Assembly (NCBI GenBank): GCA_003485885.1
Contig: DNHM01000133.1
Span: forward strand, 1 to 5,966
From: Acidimicrobiaceae bacterium
GTDB taxonomy: Bacteria; Actinomycetota; Acidimicrobiia; Acidimicrobiales; UBA10347
DNA: 5,966 nt
Reading direction: 5' to 3'
Part shown: positions 1-5,966 of the stretch, in pieces
Numbering within the stretch: the stretch's first letter is position 1
Layout: every line of letters begins with the position of its first letter
The notes under the pieces: generated by a model
Databases searched by the model: none
The model's input: only the letters and a program-made list of their open reading frames with translations
Told to the model about the DNA's origin: nothing
Program-made: the position numbers and the translations under genes

Positions 1-387
1 CCGACCGAACGCGAAGCCTGGCTTGATCATCGTGTTGCGACCGAACAGATCTGGGCATCACCGGCCCAATGGACCGAGGAAGCAAGCAGGGCGAAGGGCG
101 CCATGATGTTCGACTACGGCGTGCAACCCCGCAATACGGTGCATCAATACAACGCCATCGTGAAGTCACCCCGGCGCGAGGACGCTCTGCGCGAGGTCCA
201 GGTGCCAACACTGGTCATGCACGGCACCGCCGACACTCTCATCACCCCGGCTGGTGGCGAGCGCACCGCCGAGATCATGCCCAACGCGACCTTCGTGTCG
301 CTCGACGGTATGGGCCACGACCTGCCACCGTCCTACTGGCCGATCATCGCTGGCCATGTTGCCGCTATGGCTACATCAGTTGGCTAG
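1..387 (+). CDS. Alpha/beta-hydrolase, C-terminal part (5' truncated by window edge)
   Basis: The frame is open from the first base to a TAG stop, giving the last 128 residues of a longer protein; an internal ATG at 103 is not a credible start because coding-like sequence continues upstream of it. The visible part matches the end of an alpha/beta-hydrolase fold. A lid-like helical stretch comes first. Then a beta strand leads into VPTLVMHGTADTLITP, where the Asp (visible residue 78) is the expected catalytic acid. Next is the strand and loop FVSLDGMGHDLPP, where His106 is the expected catalytic histidine. The nucleophile elbow lies off the left edge, so the third member of the triad cannot be checked. 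This class includes esterases, lipases and haloperoxidase-like hydrolases acting on small esters, and the substrate cannot be deduced. It is followed at 72 bp by xylA on the same strand, so co-transcription is possible but unproven. Confidence 0.85.
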   Translation, partial: PTEREAWLDHRVATEQIWASPAQWTEEASRAKGAMMFDYGVQPRNTVHQYNAIVKSPRREDALREVQVPTLVMHGTADTLITPAGGERTAEIMPNATFVSLDGMGHDLPPSYWPIIAGHVAAMATSVG

Positions 388-439
388 ACAGCGAGAACAC
401 CACTCGAAAACAGGATCAGGAGCCCAGCGACGAATCCGG

Positions 440-460
440 ACTCGCCGTAGTCTTTGAGTA
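440..460 (+). promoter_or_regulatory. Candidate -10 element for a leaderless xylA transcript
   Basis: TAGTCT at 448-453 fits the loose actinobacterial -10 pattern TANNNT. It ends six bases before the ATG at 460, the spacing expected if transcription began on the start codon itself. No Shine-Dalgarno-like sequence lies at normal distance from either possible start, which fits a leaderless message. The only purine-rich AGGAG nearby is at 418-422, too far upstream. There is no clear -35 hexamer, and a TANNNT match is frequent by chance, so this is weak. Confidence 0.22.
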
Positions 461-1788
461 TGACCGAGTTCTTCACCAGTGTCCCCTCGAAGATCGCCTA
501 CGAGGGCCCCGAATCAGACAACCCGCTGGCCTTTCGTTGGTACGACGCCGACCGGGTCGTCGGTGATCGCACGATGGCAGAACACCTGCGGTTTGCGGTC
601 GCTTACTGGCACAGCTTCAACTGGGATGGTTTCGATATCTTCGGGGCTGGCACTATGGATCGCCCGTGGCTGACTAGCCAGGCCCACCCGATCGACCTTG
701 CGAAGACCAAGATGGAGGCCGCGTTCGAGTTCTTCGACAAGCTGGGTTCGCCGTACTTCTGCTTCCACGACGTCGACATCGCACCGTCGGGTTTCACGTT
801 CCGCGAGCACTGCGACTACCTCGACGAGATGGCCGACGAGGCAGCTGGTCATATGGAACGCACGGGCGTCAAGCTGTTGTGGGGCACAGCCAATCTGTTC
901 TCACACCCCCGTTACCAGGCGGGCGCGTCTACGAATCCTGATCCAGAGGTTTTTGCCTACGCTGCTGCCCAGGTCAGTCAGTGTCTTGAAGCAACCCATC
1001 GTTTAGGTGGCGAAAACTATGTGTTGTGGGGCGGCCGGGAGGGATACGAAACCCTGCTGAATACCGACATGGCACACGAGCTCGATCAGATGGCTCGGTT
1101 CCTCCACATGGTCGTCGAACACAAACGCGAGATCGGCTTCACCGGAATGTTGCTGCTCGAACCGAAACCGTTCGAGCCGACCAAACATCAATACGACTTC
1201 GATGTGGCCGCCTGCCATGCGTTCCTCGAGAAGTACGACCTCATGGGCGAAATCCATGTGAACATCGAAGTCAACCATGCCACCTTGTCGGGCCATGACT
1301 TCGCCCATGAGATTGCCGCAGCCCACGCTGCCGGTATTTTCGGCAGCGTCGACGCTAACGCTGGCGATGATCGGCTTGGCTGGGACGTTGACCGGTTCCC
1401 CGTGTCCGTCGAACAGATGACGTTAGGTATGTACGAGATCTTGCGGGGTGGAGGGTTCACCACCGGTGGACTGAACTTCGACGCCAAGCTGCGTCGCCAG
1501 TCCATTGCCCGCGATGATCTTTTCCACGCCCACATCGGAGGCATGGACACGATGGCTCGGGCACTGCTCGCTGCCCACGCCATGTTCGACGACGAAGTAC
1601 TCAGTGGCGCTACCGCTGATCGGTATGCCGGCTGGCGCACGCCCTTTGGCACCGACATCATGAACGGCGATGCGTCACTCGAGTCGCTGCGCGATCGCGT
1701 TCGAAAGAACGTCGAACCTTCACGCTCGTCTGGGCGCCAGGAGCTGCTCGAGAACACGGTCGCCCGTTACATCGAGCGAGCTCGTTAG
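454..1788 (+). CDS. xylA: Xylose isomerase, class II (complete)
   Basis: Cytoplasmic, metal-dependent xylose isomerase (EC 5.3.1.5), interconverting D-xylose and D-xylulose, the first step of the isomerase route for xylose. The TIM-barrel protein is 444 residues from a TTG at 454, or 442 from an ATG at 460; an in-frame TAG at 448-450 rules out an earlier start. The ATG gives MTEFF and matches family N-termini better. Both family signatures are present: FHDVDIAPSG (residues 104-113 from the TTG) and LEPKPFEP (235-242). The expected catalytic and metal residues are all in place: His105, Asp108, Glu236, Lys238, Glu272, His275, Asp300, Asp311, Asp313 and Asp343. They sit at a constant offset of four from the E. 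coli enzyme as I recall it. KLLWGTANLFSHPRY, ENYVLWGGREGYETLLNTD and GGLNFDAKLRRQS are class II hallmarks. Trp143 and Val190 are the xylose-type pocket residues. No xylulokinase, transporter or XylR-like regulator is adjacent. Confidence 0.97.
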   Translation: MSMTEFFTSVPSKIAYEGPESDNPLAFRWYDADRVVGDRTMAEHLRFAVAYWHSFNWDGFDIFGAGTMDRPWLTSQAHPIDLAKTKMEAAFEFFDKLGSPYFCFHDVDIAPSGFTFREHCDYLDEMADEAAGHMERTGVKLLWGTANLFSHPRYQAGASTNPDPEVFAYAAAQVSQCLEATHRLGGENYVLWGGREGYETLLNTDMAHELDQMARFLHMVVEHKREIGFTGMLLLEPKPFEPTKHQYDFDVAACHAFLEKYDLMGEIHVNIEVNHATLSGHDFAHEIAAAHAAGIFGSVDANAGDDRLGWDVDRFPVSVEQMTLGMYEILRGGGFTTGGLNFDAKLRRQSIARDDLFHAHIGGMDTMARALLAAHAMFDDEVLSGATADRYAGWRTPFGTDIMNGDASLESLRDRVRKNVEPSRSSGRQELLENTVARYIERAR

Positions 1789-1801
1789 GTCACATAAACG
1801 T

Positions 1802-1837
1802 GTTGGGCGTGGACAGTGACGCGCTGTCGCCCACAAC
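1802..1837. terminator. Imperfect hairpin in the convergent gap after xylA, possible terminator
   Basis: A GTT-GGGC arm (1802-1808), a three-base bulge and GACAG (1812-1816) pair with CTGTC (1824-1828), GCCC (1829-1832) and AAC (1835-1837) around a seven-base loop. It begins 14 bases after the xylA stop, between convergent xylA and the minus-strand esterase, where a terminator is expected. There is no T-tract on either strand and the stem is bulged, so it may be fortuitous. The rest of the 1789-1937 gap shows no supported gene. Confidence 0.3.
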
Positions 1838-1937
1838 CCGGCTCGTATTCGGTGCCGGCCTCGAGATGATGCATCGGTGGTTACGCGAGCCAGGTGCAGT
1901 CCGATGGCCATCGAGCGCCCGAGTACGTTGGTGATTC

Positions 1938-2900
1938 CTACAGGTCGCCGTTCAGAGCTCGAGCCAGGAACGCTTCTTGATCAGCTGCCCACCGTTGTGA
2001 CATCGGGTGTTTTACTACGAAGTTCTGCGACGCATGAAAGGCCCCCGGGTAGACATGAAGTTCGCATGCCACACCAGCCCGATTGAGGGCAGTGGCGTAC
2101 GCGATGTCCTCGTCGTGGAACATGTCCATGGTGCCGACATTGATGTAGGCGTGCGGTAGCCCGCTGAGGTCATCGCAGGTCGAAGGTGAGCTGTAGATCG
2201 TGGGTTCAGCGCCACCCAGGTAGTGCTCCCACGCCAGCAGGTTCGCTGATCGGTTCCACACCCGCTTGTCATGAATGGCATGGCTGCTCTCGGTGGTGTT
2301 GCTGTGATCAAGCATGGGGAACACCAGGAGTTGCGCCGCCGGTTGCTGACCACCCTGATCACGGGCGAGCAGCGCTGTGCCAGCTGCGAGTCCGCCACCG
2401 GCGCTCGCGCCGCCAAGCGCGATGCGGTTGGGGTCGATGCCGAGTACATCGGCGTTTGCGGCGACATGGCGGAATGCCGCATAACAGTCGTTCACCAGCC
2501 CGGGGGCTGAAGTCTCTGGTGCCAGTCGGTAGTCAACGGACGCCACCAGGCAGTTGTGGTTCGCGGCCCAGGTTGCACATAGGAAGTCGTCGCCGTCAGC
2601 CGACAACAAGACCATGCCGCCGCCATGTATCCAGACAAGCGCAGGTGATCCTGGTGCCAGGTTGTCGGGTGTGTACATCTTGACCCGCACGTCGGGGTCG
2701 CCATCAAAACCTGGTACGTATTTCTCGGAGATCGTGACGTTCTCGGGCAGTGGCGGCACCGGTCTTGCTGCCAGTACAACTTCGAGCTGGGCCCGACAGG
2801 CAGCGAGGTCGGTGAGGTCGAACAGCGTCGGCGGCAATATGGCCAGCACCGCTGCGTGCATCTCGTCGAGGGCTTCTTCCAGATCGATCACATTGGTCAC
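1938..2900 (-). CDS. Alpha/beta-hydrolase fold-3 (HSL-family) esterase/lipase
   Basis: Carboxylic-ester hydrolase of the hormone-sensitive-lipase family (bacterial lipase family IV), probably cytoplasmic because no signal peptide or membrane segment is visible. Numbering from the GTG at 2900 (320 residues), the HGGG oxyanion-hole motif is at 92-95. VDYRLAPE follows at 122-129. The nucleophile elbow GGASAGG carries Ser166. The acid is Asp259 in VGTMDMFHDE, and the histidine is His289 in YPGAFHAS. The triad is therefore complete, and the length is typical of the family. The elbow has Ala where the commonest form has Asp (GDSAGG), a variant I regard as normal. The start is uncertain: the frame opens at a TTG at 2936, and a GTG at 2891 and an ATG at 2861 are further options. 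I prefer 2900 because family members usually have a few residues before the helix beginning near DEMHAAVLA. None has a good ribosome-binding site. It is divergent from the aldehyde dehydrogenase, and the substrate is unknown. Confidence 0.92.
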   Translation of the reverse strand: MTNVIDLEEALDEMHAAVLAILPPTLFDLTDLAACRAQLEVVLAARPVPPLPENVTISEKYVPGFDGDPDVRVKMYTPDNLAPGSPALVWIHGGGMVLLSADGDDFLCATWAANHNCLVASVDYRLAPETSAPGLVNDCYAAFRHVAANADVLGIDPNRIALGGASAGGGLAAGTALLARDQGGQQPAAQLLVFPMLDHSNTTESSHAIHDKRVWNRSANLLAWEHYLGGAEPTIYSSPSTCDDLSGLPHAYINVGTMDMFHDEDIAYATALNRAGVACELHVYPGAFHASQNFVVKHPMSQRWAADQEAFLARALNGDL

Positions 2901-2984
2901 CCATCGATGCTGACTCAATCTCGACCATCGGTGCAACTTGTTGACGTAGGCGCAGGCGACGAACGGCTGGCAGACTGTGCGTCT

Positions 2985-2990
2985 TACTGT
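2985..2990 (+). promoter_or_regulatory. Candidate -10 box upstream of the aldehyde dehydrogenase
   Basis: TACTGT lies in the gap between the divergent esterase and dehydrogenase genes and fits the TANNNT pattern. It would place transcription start near 2997, giving a leader of about 11 bases that just contains the ribosome-binding site. A TTGACG hexamer occurs at 2941-2946, but it is 38 bases away, too far to be its -35 partner. Weak evidence. Confidence 0.22.
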
Positions 2991-2996
2991 TCTGTC

Positions 2997-3003
2997 GGGG
3001 GAA
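2997..3003 (+). promoter_or_regulatory. Ribosome-binding site of the aldehyde dehydrogenase
   Basis: The purine run GGGGGAA sits four bases before the ATG at 3008. It is the most convincing ribosome-binding sequence in the window and fixes that start, which also matches family N-termini (a short strand reading LLIGGQW). Confidence 0.5.
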
Positions 3004-3007
3004 AATC

Positions 3008-4435
3008 ATGAAGACTGACTTGTTGATCGGTGGCCAGTGGCGTGCCGGAACAGGTGGCGAACGCATCGACGTTGTCGATCCGTCTACCGGTGAAGTCATC
3101 GAGACGGTTGCCGCTGGCGTTGCGGCTGACGCAACGGCAGCCGTCGATGCAGCAGCAGCTGTGCAGCCAGCATGGGCAGCGACAGCACCACGGGTTCGGG
3201 CAGAGATTCTTCGCAACTGCTGGCAGACACTCATGGAACACACCGATGAGCTGGCTGATCTGATTGTTAAAGAAAACGGCAAACCTCGCTCCGACGCGGT
3301 CGGCGAGGTCTCCTACGCTGCTGAATTCTTCCGCTGGAACTCGGAAGAGGCCGTGCGTATCCACGGCTCGATCGGCATGGCCCCAGGTGGTGATAAACGG
3401 ATCATCGTGCAGCATCCCCCCATGGGCGTGGTTGTCATTGTCACGCCGTGGAACTTCCCGGCAGCGATGATCACCCGCAAGCTCGCCCCTGCATTGGCGG
3501 CTGGCAATGCGGTAGTGATCAAACCGCCTGCTGAAACGCCACTTACCGCACTACGGGTCGCCGAGTTGTGTGAAGAGGCAGGCGTACCCGGTGGGCTCAT
3601 CAATGTTGTTGCAGCGAATGACCCTGGCGCGTGGTTCGACGCAGCAGTTGACCACAAGGCAACTCGCATGGTCTCGTTCACTGGCTCAACTGCGGTGGGC
3701 CGCCTCTTGCTTCGCAAGTCTGCCGATCGGGTTCTGAAGACCGTGATGGAGCTCGGTGGTAACGCGCCGTTCATCGTGTTCGACGACGCCGACATCGATG
3801 CTGCAGTTGAAGGTGCCATGGTGGCCAAGATGCGTCACAGCGCCGAGACCTGCACGGCAGCCAATCGGTTCTATGCCCACGCTGGTGTTGCCAGCGAATT
3901 CACGGCCAAGTTGGCGGCGGCAATGTCGCAGGTCAAGGTCGGTAACGGGCTGGGTGAGGGGGTCGACTGTGGGCCAATGATCACTGCGAAGGCGGTCGCG
4001 AACATGCACGGCCTGGTTGAAGCAGCGCTCGCGAACGGTGCCACCGCGGAGCTTGGTGGCAAACCAATCGACGGTCCAGGCTTCTTTTACGAACCAACTG
4101 TGCTCGGCAACGTTGCCCACCATTCGCCGATCGCAGGCGAAGAGATCTTCGGCCCGATCGCACCGGTCATCTCATTCACCGATACCGATCAGATGATCGC
4201 CGAGGCCAACGACACCGAGATGGGTCTTGCTGCATACGTGTACACCGAAGACCTGCGCCGAGGGCTCCAAGTCAGCGAACGGCTACAGAGCGGCATGGTC
4301 GGTCTCAACCGGGGCGCAATGTCGGATCCCGCAGCCCCATTTGGTGGCATGAAGCAGTCCGGTCTGGGTCGTGAAGGTGCCAGTGAGGGCATCTATGAGT
4401 TCTGCGAGACGCAGTACATCGCCGCAAACTGGTAG
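3008..4435 (+). CDS. NAD(P)-dependent aldehyde dehydrogenase, succinate-semialdehyde dehydrogenase type (GabD-like)
   Basis: Soluble aldehyde dehydrogenase oxidising an aldehyde to its acid with NAD(P)+; best match is succinate semialdehyde to succinate. Full length at 475 residues, with N-terminal [10 protein letters not shown] typical of the family. Motifs in order: TPWNFP (146-151) with Asn149; the cofactor-binding Lys172 in [16 protein letters not shown] (224-231); ELGGNAPF with general-base Glu248; nucleophile Cys282 in [16 protein letters not shown] with Glu379; and [14 protein letters not shown] (444-457). Arg276, six residues before the cysteine, and Ser439 correspond to residues that bind the substrate carboxylate in human succinate-semialdehyde dehydrogenase, as I recall it, which supports this subfamily. 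SAETC replaces the common GQ.C sequence, resembling actinobacterial 'GEACTAANRF' enzymes. The next gene starts 35 bp downstream on the same strand, so the two are probably one operon. Lactaldehyde, glycolaldehyde or another semialdehyde remain possible substrates; no GABA transaminase is seen here. Confidence 0.93.
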   Translation: MKTDLLIGGQWRAGTGGERIDVVDPSTGEVIETVAAGVAADATAAVDAAAAVQPAWAATAPRVRAEILRNCWQTLMEHTDELADLIVKENGKPRSDAVGEVSYAAEFFRWNSEEAVRIHGSIGMAPGGDKRIIVQHPPMGVVVIVTPWNFPAAMITRKLAPALAAGNAVVIKPPAETPLTALRVAELCEEAGVPGGLINVVAANDPGAWFDAAVDHKATRMVSFTGSTAVGRLLLRKSADRVLKTVMELGGNAPFIVFDDADIDAAVEGAMVAKMRHSAETCTAANRFYAHAGVASEFTAKLAAAMSQVKVGNGLGEGVDCGPMITAKAVANMHGLVEAALANGATAELGGKPIDGPGFFYEPTVLGNVAHHSPIAGEEIFGPIAPVISFTDTDQMIAEANDTEMGLAAYVYTEDLRRGLQVSERLQSGMVGLNRGAMSDPAAPFGGMKQSGLGREGASEGIYEFCETQYIAANW

Positions 4436-4470
4436 CTGAAGTTTTCGGTACTGGTTCGCTGTGCGGCACA

Positions 4471-5625
4471 ATGGCGGTGATGGCTGCACCACTCATGGAT
4501 CGATATCCGGCAATAAGTGACCTCGAAGCCCGGGCCAAGAAACGGGTTCCGCACTTTTCTTGGGAGTACCTCGACAGCGGGACCGGTGCCGATCAGGCAG
4601 TGCAACGCAACGCTGACGCGCTCGGCGAGATCACGCTGGTGCCGCAACTCCTCAAGGGTAAGTTCGACCCCGCGGTCGAGACCGAACTGTTTGGGATCAC
4701 GTATACGGCCCCGATTGGCATTGCGCCGGTGGGGCTCACCGGACTTATTTGGCCAGGAGCCGACGCTGCGCTCGCTGCGGCTGCCGCTGACCGTCGGATC
4801 CCGTATTGCATGAGCACCGTGTCCACGACATCGCCCGAAGTTGCTGGACCTGCGGCCGACGGCATGGGCTGGTTTCAGCTCTACCCGCCGCGTGAAGCTG
4901 ACATGCGGAAAGACCTCATCGACCGCGCTCAAGCCTCGGGGTTCACGACACTTGTGGTAACTGCCGATGTCCCCGCTCGCAGTCGGCGCGAACGTCAGGT
5001 CAAGGCTCAGATTCGGGTGCCACCCAAGATCGGCCCCAAGCTGATCGCCCAGTCTGCGATCAACCCGTCCTGGTCCATGGGAGTACTCAAGAACGGCCTG
5101 CCCCGGTTCCGCACGCTCGAGAAGTATGTCGACAAGGCCACCATGCAGCACATTGCTGGTTTCGTTGGTGCAAGTCTGGGCGGAACGCTGTCGTACGACT
5201 ACCTGTCTGACGTGCGCAAAGAATGGCGAGGCCCCCTGGTCGTCAAAGGCATCCTGGATCCCGACGACGCTGAGCGTTGTCTCGAACGCGGCGCTGATGC
5301 CATCTGGGTGTCAAATCACGGCGGCCGCCAGCTTGATGGGTCGATTGCCGCCATCCATGCGTTGCCGGCAATTCTGGAGCGGATTGATGGCCGTGTGCCA
5401 GTGATCTTCGACAGCGGTATTCGCTCAGGACTCGATGTCGCTCGCGCCCTTGCAATGGGTGCTGACTTCGTCTTCTGCGGGCGAGCATTCCTCTTCGGCG
5501 TCGCTGCCCTCGGGGCGAACGGCGCAGGCCATGCCTACGACGTGCTTGCCGACGAACTTGTCAACGTCATGGCACAAACCGGCTGCCGTCACATAGCCGA
5601 CCTGCCTCTGCGCCTCAACCCGTAG
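4471..5625 (+). CDS. FMN-dependent alpha-hydroxy-acid oxidase/dehydrogenase (L-lactate dehydrogenase / glycolate oxidase family)
   Basis: TIM-barrel flavoprotein oxidising an L-2-hydroxy acid to the 2-oxo acid, with electrons passed to oxygen, quinone or cytochrome. It is 384 residues from ATG 4471, with all family landmarks: Tyr33 in SWEYLDSG; the FMN-contacting strand [12 protein letters not shown] (81-92); [16 protein letters not shown] with Gln136 and Tyr138; [14 protein letters not shown] (162-175); Lys259 in [15 protein letters not shown] (281-290) with base His283 and substrate-binding Arg286; and the FMN-phosphate-binding DSGIRSG (314-320) and GR (337-338). The catalytic set is complete. 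ATGs at 4480 and 4495 are alternative starts. Family N-termini resemble [10 protein letters not shown], which favours 4495, and GGCGGTGA at 4473-4480 is a Shine-Dalgarno-like run, though rather far from it. Sequence alone does not separate lactate, glycolate, mandelate or longer-chain substrates. It follows the aldehyde dehydrogenase by 35 bp, suggesting a linked pathway. Confidence 0.93.
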   Translation: MAVMAAPLMDRYPAISDLEARAKKRVPHFSWEYLDSGTGADQAVQRNADALGEITLVPQLLKGKFDPAVETELFGITYTAPIGIAPVGLTGLIWPGADAALAAAAADRRIPYCMSTVSTTSPEVAGPAADGMGWFQLYPPREADMRKDLIDRAQASGFTTLVVTADVPARSRRERQVKAQIRVPPKIGPKLIAQSAINPSWSMGVLKNGLPRFRTLEKYVDKATMQHIAGFVGASLGGTLSYDYLSDVRKEWRGPLVVKGILDPDDAERCLERGADAIWVSNHGGRQLDGSIAAIHALPAILERIDGRVPVIFDSGIRSGLDVARALAMGADFVFCGRAFLFGVAALGANGAGHAYDVLADELVNVMAQTGCRHIADLPLRLNP

Positions 5626-5652
5626 CTGCCCAACGCGCACCTGCTGCGGTCA

Positions 5653-5678
5653 GTCCCCAGGTCAGAACCTCGGGGTAC
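5653..5678. terminator. Hairpin between convergent genes, candidate bidirectional terminator
   Basis: GT-CCCC-AGGT (5653-5662) pairs with ACCT (5667-5670), GGGG (5672-5675) and AC (5677-5678) around a four-base CAGA loop, with single-base bulges at 5671 and 5676. It lies in the 62-bp gap between the hydroxy-acid oxidase stop and the minus-strand pyruvate carboxylase stop, the expected place for a shared terminator. No U-tract follows on either strand, so it would be of the tail-less type or simply a structured 3' end. Confidence 0.42.
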
Positions 5679-5687
5679 GCAAGCCGA

Positions 5688-5966
5688 TCAGATTTCTTCC
5701 GCGAGTCCAGCAGGACGGATTTCGACGAGTAGGTCGCCGGGTTCCACTGCAGCAGCCAGTGGTACGACCACCCGACTCACGGTGCCACTGACCCCCGCAG
5801 AGATGGCTGATTCCATCTTCATCGCTTCGATCACCGCAACTGAATCGCCTGCCTCGACGGTGTCACCAGGAGCGACGCTGACCGAGACCACACCACGGAA
5901 CGGCGCGGCGACATGGCCAGGGGTGTGCAGTTTGGCCTTCTCGCTTGTGATCACATTCGAAGCTAC
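5688..5966 (-). CDS. pyc: Pyruvate carboxylase, C-terminal biotin-carrier domain (5' part beyond window edge)
   Basis: The minus-strand frame is open from the right edge to a TGA stop, giving the last 92 residues of a larger protein. It is a biotinyl/lipoyl-attachment domain: HVAAPFRGVVSVSV, GDTVEAGDSVAVIEAMKMES and a closing VEPGDLLVEI. The Lys in EAMKM (codon at 5817-5819) is the biotinylation site. The linker before it, SEKAKLHTPGHVAAPF, resembles the junction ahead of the carrier domain in actinobacterial pyruvate carboxylases (EKAD...HVAAPF), so I read it as the end of that multidomain enzyme, which makes oxaloacetate from pyruvate, bicarbonate and ATP. A GTG at 5954 could start a stand-alone carrier protein, but the frame continues upstream as VASN, so I think this unlikely. 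Acyl-CoA carboxylase alpha subunit is the other alternative. It is convergent with the hydroxy-acid oxidase gene and so not in its operon. Confidence 0.85.
   Translation of the reverse strand, partial: VASNVITSEKAKLHTPGHVAAPFRGVVSVSVAPGDTVEAGDSVAVIEAMKMESAISAGVSGTVSRVVVPLAAAVEPGDLLVEIRPAGLAEEI

Noticed and set aside
69..566. 165-codon plus-strand open frame spanning the hydrolase end and xylA start
   Set aside because: It overlaps two recognisable genes in another frame, and its product is Arg/His/Pro-rich with no family motif, typical of a high-GC shadow.
1188..1757. 189-codon minus-strand open frame inside xylA
   Set aside because: It is fully antisense to conserved xylA sequence; the Ser/Arg/Trp-rich product looks like a reading shadow.
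1800..1934. Short GTG-started frame after xylA beginning VLGVDSD, faintly like the N-terminus of an FGGY sugar kinase (xylB would be expected here)
   Set aside because: The likeness covers about seven residues, the rest does not follow the kinase pattern, and the frame ends after about 44 codons. I would not call it a xylB remnant without a profile search.
2186..2683. Plus-strand open frame opposite the esterase
   Set aside because: The minus strand carries the full HGGG, Ser, Asp, His esterase motifs; this product is Arg- and Cys-rich noise.
2941..2946. TTGACG as a -35 box
   Set aside because: No TANNNT sequence lies 16-19 bases downstream, so it does not form a promoter with standard spacing.
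3143..3190. GCA-rich, repeat-like stretch early in the dehydrogenase
   Set aside because: It encodes the Ala-rich helix normal at this point in aldehyde dehydrogenases ([13 protein letters not shown]); it is not a separate repeat element.
4393..5151. 252-codon minus-strand open frame opposite the hydroxy-acid oxidase
   Set aside because: It lies antisense to a gene with complete conserved motifs, and its product has no recognisable domain.
1..5966. CRISPR arrays, tRNA, transposase, attachment sites, defence or secondary-metabolite genes
   Set aside because: I saw no direct-repeat array, cloverleaf, terminal inverted repeats or relevant protein motifs; apart from short gaps the window is filled by metabolic genes.

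Overview
This window looks like ordinary chromosomal metabolic DNA from a moderately high-GC bacterium, most likely an actinobacterium. The phylum is inferred from protein style: the pyruvate-carboxylase C-terminus and the 'CTAANRF' active-site context of the aldehyde dehydrogenase resemble actinobacterial homologues. No rRNA, tRNA or other taxonomic marker is present. I saw no mobile element, CRISPR array or phage gene.

Layout from left to right. (1) The 3' end of an alpha/beta-hydrolase gene, plus strand, cut by the left edge. (2) After about 70 bp, a complete class II xylose isomerase gene (xylA), plus strand. (3) A 149-bp convergent gap with a weak hairpin. (4) An HSL-family esterase/lipase gene on the minus strand. 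(5) A short divergent promoter region. (6) Two plus-strand genes only 35 bp apart: a succinate-semialdehyde-dehydrogenase-type aldehyde dehydrogenase and an FMN-dependent alpha-hydroxy-acid oxidase/dehydrogenase. (7) A 62-bp convergent gap with a good hairpin. (8) The 3' end of a minus-strand pyruvate carboxylase gene (biotin-carrier domain), cut by the right edge.

The genes fit carbon catabolism. XylA converts xylose to xylulose. The dehydrogenase and hydroxy-acid oxidase are probably co-transcribed and could carry an aldehyde through a 2-hydroxy acid to a 2-oxo acid, for example lactaldehyde to lactate to pyruvate, or glycolaldehyde to glycolate to glyoxylate. Pyruvate carboxylase would feed pyruvate into oxaloacetate. 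This link is inference: no xylulokinase, sugar transporter, aldolase or regulator is visible here, and the dehydrogenase's sequence points first to succinate semialdehyde.

I found no convincing new biological system. The points most worth a second look are the dehydrogenase/hydroxy-acid-oxidase pair, the class II xylose isomerase in an actinobacterial-looking setting with no xylose partner genes, and its possible leaderless start.
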